From: Chrysaora quinquecirrha
Lineage: Eukaryota; Cnidaria; Scyphozoa; Semaeostomeae; Pelagiidae
Length of the DNA: 64,000 nt
Reading direction: 5' to 3'
Assembly (NCBI GenBank): GCA_014526335.1
Contig: JACTAT010000340.1
Span: 507,358 to 571,357, forward strand
Part shown: in pieces, positions 41,601 through 47,600 of the stretch
Layout of the letters: every line of letters starts with the position of its first letter
Position numbering within the stretch: the stretch's first letter is position 1
The notes under the pieces: model-generated
Seen by the model: the letters and a program-made list of their open reading frames with translations, nothing else
What the model was told of the DNA's origin: nothing
Database searches by the model: none
Position numbers and translations under genes: made by a program

Positions 41601-44600
41601 CATATCTCTGAGTCAAAAAGTGGAATCTCCTATTGCAATTTTCCAAAACATGTACATAATTGTGGAATAAAAAATCATAATCTCAAAGAACCATTTTTCA
41701 AAGTTTTTGTATTTTTTAAACTTAAAGACCCAAAGATGCTATTACATCACGAAAATAGTTTATTCAAAGCGGGACATAGCCTTATGAACAGTTAAGATGC
41801 TTTATTCCTTCCGTCAAAGGAAGTGACTAAGCGCTGATGCTAAATTTAGTTTAATCATACTTGTATAAAAGACATTTTAGAAATTTGTTAATCACACTCT
41901 GAAGATAACATAAGTTTGAAAGGCCTTAGTGTGTTATTAGTGAGATTTTGTTATTATTCGCTCTACTTCAAAGGTTTTTTTTGCCTCCGATCTTCTTATA
42001 CAAATTTATCGTTATATAACTTACAAAATAAAATATATATATTATATCTGCTGTGATATGCAACACCCGGAGAGGGGTTACTTCATTGTTCAATTGACTA
42101 GACGTGCCGCCCAGTTTTTCCAAACCCACTTATGTCTACCGATAAATTCTGTTTCTCGTGGAACCCATGTATAGAAAAAACAACGAAATTTTTTACCCAT
42201 TTGTACCAATATTTCAAATTTTTGAACCCAATTTAACGCCAAAGGAAACTCTAAATGCGGCGAAAAGTCATTTGCGCTGAAAATTACTTTTTATCAGGCT
42301 TTTCAAAGCAATTCACGTCTTAGTTTTTTTATATATTTTATACCCATGTGTAGAGATTCTTTACGGAAAACCAACCCATGTGTAGGGAAATTGGCGCTGA
42401 AAAGTTACCCATTTGGGTGGGTGGCACGACTAGTATAATGAACATTGGAAGTACCCCCCCCGGATGCCACAAGGGCACCACCAGAATGTTCGTTATGTCG
42501 GGAGTTCGTTTCACCTGGAAATATATTTGTTTGTAGAGAATTAGTTACTCCAGGGACAGGGCATTCTACAGTTCGTTGGAAATTCCTTATATCATGGTTC
42601 TGTATACAAGGATTTTGTTATTAAAGAATGACTTACTTATGTATTTTCAATGTTTAGTCCGTATCAATCAAGTAATTTCTGAGGTAAAATACAGAAGAGC
42701 TTTAATGATCATTTGTGTGCAGTGTCTTAAAAACTTGAAATATTGAACTAAGGGAGTGTTTTGCTTTTTTTCTAGGTATGCATTAGACTGGGATTGGACT
42801 GCAGTTCTAGAAGATGAAGATGTGTTTGTACGACTAGCTATCGCTTATTTTTACATGCGAGCACACATTGAAGATTTGCTAAAAGAAACTTTCAAGCATA
42901 GGTTGTGACAATATTTCAGTCTTATTTTTAGATACTCTGAACTTTAAATATAATCAAGGCTGATGAGACTTTTTTAACGTGAAGAAATGACTTCAACGAA
43001 GACAAAAAGTTAAAAAGGTTATTAATGTCTGCTTGCCAACTTAAGTTTAACTAAAATTTGGATACCGTAGTCAACTGCATTTTGCGTAGAGAAGTTGCTA
43101 CTTTGAATGAAATTTTGCCCCCTTTTCAAATTTTGTATGAAGCTCGAATCACATTTCACAAGGGCATTTCACTCTTTAAAAGCGTGGCTACAAAATTTCC
43201 TTTAAAACTCAAGAATTTCTCGTAGATTTCTCTTTTTCAGAAATCGTACGATTCTTACTACCAAATTTCCAAGGAGTAATTTGCCCCTTGACAAAAAAAT
43301 GTTATGTTGCTGGTAACTTATGGTAACCGTTTTATTTATTTATGTTGTAAATCGTTTAGTGTTTTAACAGCAGATAAGTTTATAACGTTAAATGTTACAC
43401 ATTTTAAATGATAAATTTTTTCGTTATTAGCTAATAGCTTTTCATGCTTGAAAACCTTCTTCTGCTCTATGGTTTCTGGTAAAAACCCCAGTATATCGAA
43501 CCCCTAAAGGTGCGATATGAAACCCCTGAAGGCGCTCTGAGAAACCTTTTTATAGGGTTTTTGGTAAAAACCCTGAGTACATATATCGAACCCCTAAAGG
43601 TGCCATATAAAACCCCTGAAGGTGCTCTGAAAAACCTTTTTATAGGGTTTTTGGTAAAAACCCTGAGTACATATATCGAACCCCTAAAGGTGCCGTATAA
43701 AACCCCTGAAGGTGCTCTGAAAAACCATTTTATAGGGTTTTTGGTAAAAACCCCGAGTACATATATCGAACCCCTAGAGGTGTTTCAAAAAACCCTCAGG
43801 GTTTTCCAAAAAACCCTTCATGAGGGCTTTTTAAAAAACCCATGATAAGGGTTTTTTGAAGAACCATTTGAAAGGGTTTTTCGGAGCACCTTTAGGGGTT
43901 CGATATATGTACTCTGTTGAAAAACCCTTTGAGGTTTTTTTGAGCACCTTTATTTTTTGAGTGTAGTTACTGCTGATATCACCTAAACTAGGACTTCGTT
44001 GAACAGATCGCATATTCTGCGATTATTCAACAAGATTCACCTTCTACCCTTGAATGGAGATGGTTGGCTTAGAATATACCAATGAGTCTTGTAGCGTTAC
44101 GACAGATATCACCTAAACTAGGTCTTCGTTGAACAGATCGCATATTCTGCGATTATTCAACAAGATTCACCTTCTACCCTTGAAAGGAGATGCTTATCTT
44201 AGAATATACAAATGAAAGTCTTGTATAGTTACTGCTGATATCACCTAAACTAGGACTTCGTTGAACAGATCGCATATTCTGCGATTAATCAACAAGATTC
44301 ACCTTCTACCCTTGAATGGAGATGGTTGGCTAGAATATACCAATGAAAGTCTTGTATAGTTACTGCTGATATCACCTAAACTAGGACTTCGTTGAACAGA
44401 TCGCATATTCTGCGATTATTCAACGAGATTCACCTTCTACCCTTGAAAGAAGATGGTTGGCTTAGAATATACCAATGAAAGTCTTGTAGCGTTACGACAG
44501 ATATCACCTAAACTAGGACTTCGCTGAACAGATCGCATATTCTGCGATTATTCAACAAGATTCACCCTCTACCCTTCAAAGGAGATGCTTAGCTTAGAAT

Positions 44601-47600
44601 ATACCAATAAAAGTCTTGTATAGTTACTGCTCATATCACCTAAACTAGGAATTCGTTGAACAGATCGCATATTCTGCGATTATTCAACAAGATTCACCCT
44701 CTTCGTTCGAAAGGAGATGGTTGGCTTAGAATATACCAATGAAAGTCTTGTATAGTTACTGCTGATATCACCTAAACTAGGACTTCGTTAAACAGATCGC
44801 ATATTCTGCGATTATTAAACAAGATTCACCTTCTACCCTTGAAAGGAGATGCTTAGCTCAGAATATACCAATGAAAGTCTTGTAGCGTTACGACAGATAT
44901 CACCTACACTAGGACTTCGTTATACAGATCGCATATTCTGCGATTATTCAATAAGATTCACCTTCTACCCTTGAAAGGAGATGGTTTGCATAGAATATAC
45001 CAATGAAAGTCTTGTATAGATACTGCTGATATCACCTAAACTAGGACTTCCTTGAACAGATCGCATATGCTGCGATTATTCAACAAGATTCACCTTCTAC
45101 CCTTGAAAGGAGATGCTTATTTTAAAATATACCAATGAAAGTCTTGTATAGTTACTGCTGATATCACCTAAACTAGGACTTCGTTGAACAGATCGCATGT
45201 TTTGCGATTATTCAACAAGATTCACCCTCTACCCTTGAAAGGAGATGGTTGGCTTATAATATACCAATGAAAGTCTTGTAGCGTTACGACAGATATCACC
45301 TAAACTAGGTCTTCGTTGAACAGATCGCATATTCTGCGGTTATTCAACAAGATTCACCTTCAACCCTTGAAAGGAGAAGCTTATCTTACAATATACCAAT
45401 GAAAGTCTTGTATAGTTACTGCTGATATCACCTAAACTAGGACTTCGTTGAACAGATCGCATATTCTGCGATTATTCAACAAGATTCACCTTCTGCCCTT
45501 GAATGGAGATGTCTGGCTTAGAATATACCAATGAAAGTCTTGCATAGTTACTGCTGATATCACCTAAACTAGGACTTCGTTGAACAGATCGCATATTCTG
45601 CGATTATTCAACAAGATTCACCCTCTTCCTTTGAAAGGAGATGGTTGGCTTAGAATATACCAATGAAAGTCTTGTATAGTTACTGCTGATATCACCTAAA
45701 CTAGGACTTTGTTAAACAGATCGCATATTCTGCGATTATTCAACAAGATTCACCCTCTTCCTTTGAAAGGAGATGGTTGGCTTAGAATATACCAATGAAA
45801 GTCTTGTATAGTTACTGCTGATATCACCTAAACTAGGACTTCGTTAAACAGATCGCATATTCTGCGATTATTCAACAAGATTCACCTTCTACCCTTGAAA
45901 GGAGATGCTTAGCTTAGAATATACCAATGAAAGTCTTGTATAGTTACAGCAGATATCACCTAAACTAGGACTTCCTTGAACAGATCGCATATTCTGCGAT
46001 TATTCAACAAGATTCACCATCTACCCTTGAAAGGAGATGCTTAGCTTAGAATATACCAATGAAAGTCTTGTAAGCATCGTTTTTCTTACCTATTTCCTGT
46101 TAGGAATCGAAACATATAGTCTTTTAGAACGTCATGCCCGACAAGAAAATCACCCATATTTAATATACTACATTTAGATCCACAATAGCGTATTCTATTG
46201 CTGCAATCTGCTGATGAGCATTTCCTGAAAGGTACTATTGAAAAAATCGTTACAAGCTATCACTCAATCAGTTACGAATTTAATTACAAGTATTACATAC
46301 AGAGTCCAATTTGTTGTTTTCAGGAAATTGATATCGATAGTTGTTTAAAACTTTCGTTGGTAAATTACTTACCATGAACAAATTTGATACCAACTCGAGT
46401 AAGAAGTCTAATCGTTGAGTTCTCCCAGCAGATTTCTGGTTCTAAAGCCGATTTACACACGTCGCAGATATCTCCATTAAAATCTGGCACACAGTAGAAT
46501 CCGCCTGCAGGATGTCTGATAGATATGTCCTCAAATGTCCCATCATAGATTCCTCTCTGAAGATAATCCGTTTTCCAGGATATTTTCTGGGTTGATATGG
46601 CTGGCTTAACATAAATTCTTGCGTTTAAGCTTTTCAATGTTTCATTCTGTTTAACGATATCGCACAAACTGTCTGGTATCGGATCTGTATGTAAAAGATT
46701 CTTTAAAAGCATTACGTGTCTGCAATCATGTCTTCCGAAATTGCAATAAAAAAACACAAACCCTTTTCGGTCTACACCTATAACTGCATCATCATCTTCC
46801 TCTCTCTCAACATAAACCAAGGGATCTTGCATGTTCGGAATGACCTTCGGTTCTGGTGCAGCCTGTTATCAATGAGAAAGTAAAAGTGTGTTTTGAATGT
46901 TCAAAATTTTAATCTGCGAAAACTTCAACGTTGATGCTGATTTGAATCCAAAACTACAAAGAGAAGAACTTGGTAATTTCTTTAGAGACTTGGATAGCTT
47001 TAAATAAAATTACCTTGCTGTAAGCGTGATCAATATCTTCATCTACAAGAAAAAAGTTAATTGCTTAGCAACATAACTCGAGACCAGCGACTTTAAACTT
47101 CTCTAAGGTTTATAACCCCCAAACTTAAAATAAAAATCTATGCTAGCATGGCAATATTTTGATGAAAAACCGGCAAAGCACCTTGATTGGTGGGAAATTC
47201 TTTTGTTCCATTTATATCATCCCATTTCTCCGTCATCTTTTTTGTTACAGTGATGTGCAAACATTCTGGGTAAGACTCTTCCAGATGCATCTCGAAATCT
47301 AAAGATTCAAGACAAAAAGAATTGACTGTGCTGTTTACCTATCTTTACAATTCATTGTTTACGTGTCAAAATCTGAATCAAATTCCAACAATGTATCTGA
47401 TCCATTGGAGTTATTCCGTTTGGATGTACTCCGGTTCATTTAACAGAGCTGCTTGCTCGACAATGAAAGACTATGAATTCATGAGACTTTCAAGTATCGT
47501 CCACACAAACAAACAATTGAATTTATCAGTGATTATACATGATCACGCAAAAAAGATCCAAAAGTCAGCTGATTGTTTTCTTAATTTTTTAGGTATGCAG

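Larger units (their letters stand above)
38249..43963. mobile_element. 5.7-kb TIR element with GGGTTTTT-rich arms, TA target site
   Basis: The left end is CACTCAAAAAAATAAGGGTG and the right end CACCTTTATTTTTTGAGTG, inverted copies. Both sides are flanked by TA, and joining the flanks restores an uninterrupted satellite monomer, so the boundaries are exact. The arms (38249-38500 and 43490-43963) are full of AAAAACCCT / AGGGTTTTT words in both orientations. Inside are a Penelope-like element, a 757-bp MITE, a further inverted-repeat element and one exon-like frame. No transposase is recognised, so it may be non-autonomous or its gene may be displaced. TA targets fit the Tc1/mariner-like and ISL2EU-like groups, but the family is not settled. 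Confidence 0.85.

Noticed and set aside
43510..43845. Open frame coding a 30-residue repeat protein
   Set aside because: It arises because a 90-bp DNA repeat is divisible by three and lacks stops. There is no start context, no domain, and it lies in the arm of a TIR element.
14300..46072. Regular array with palindromic repeats resembling a CRISPR
   Set aside because: The whole 132-base unit is repeated with no unique spacers, there are no cas genes, and the context is a eukaryotic intron. It is a satellite.
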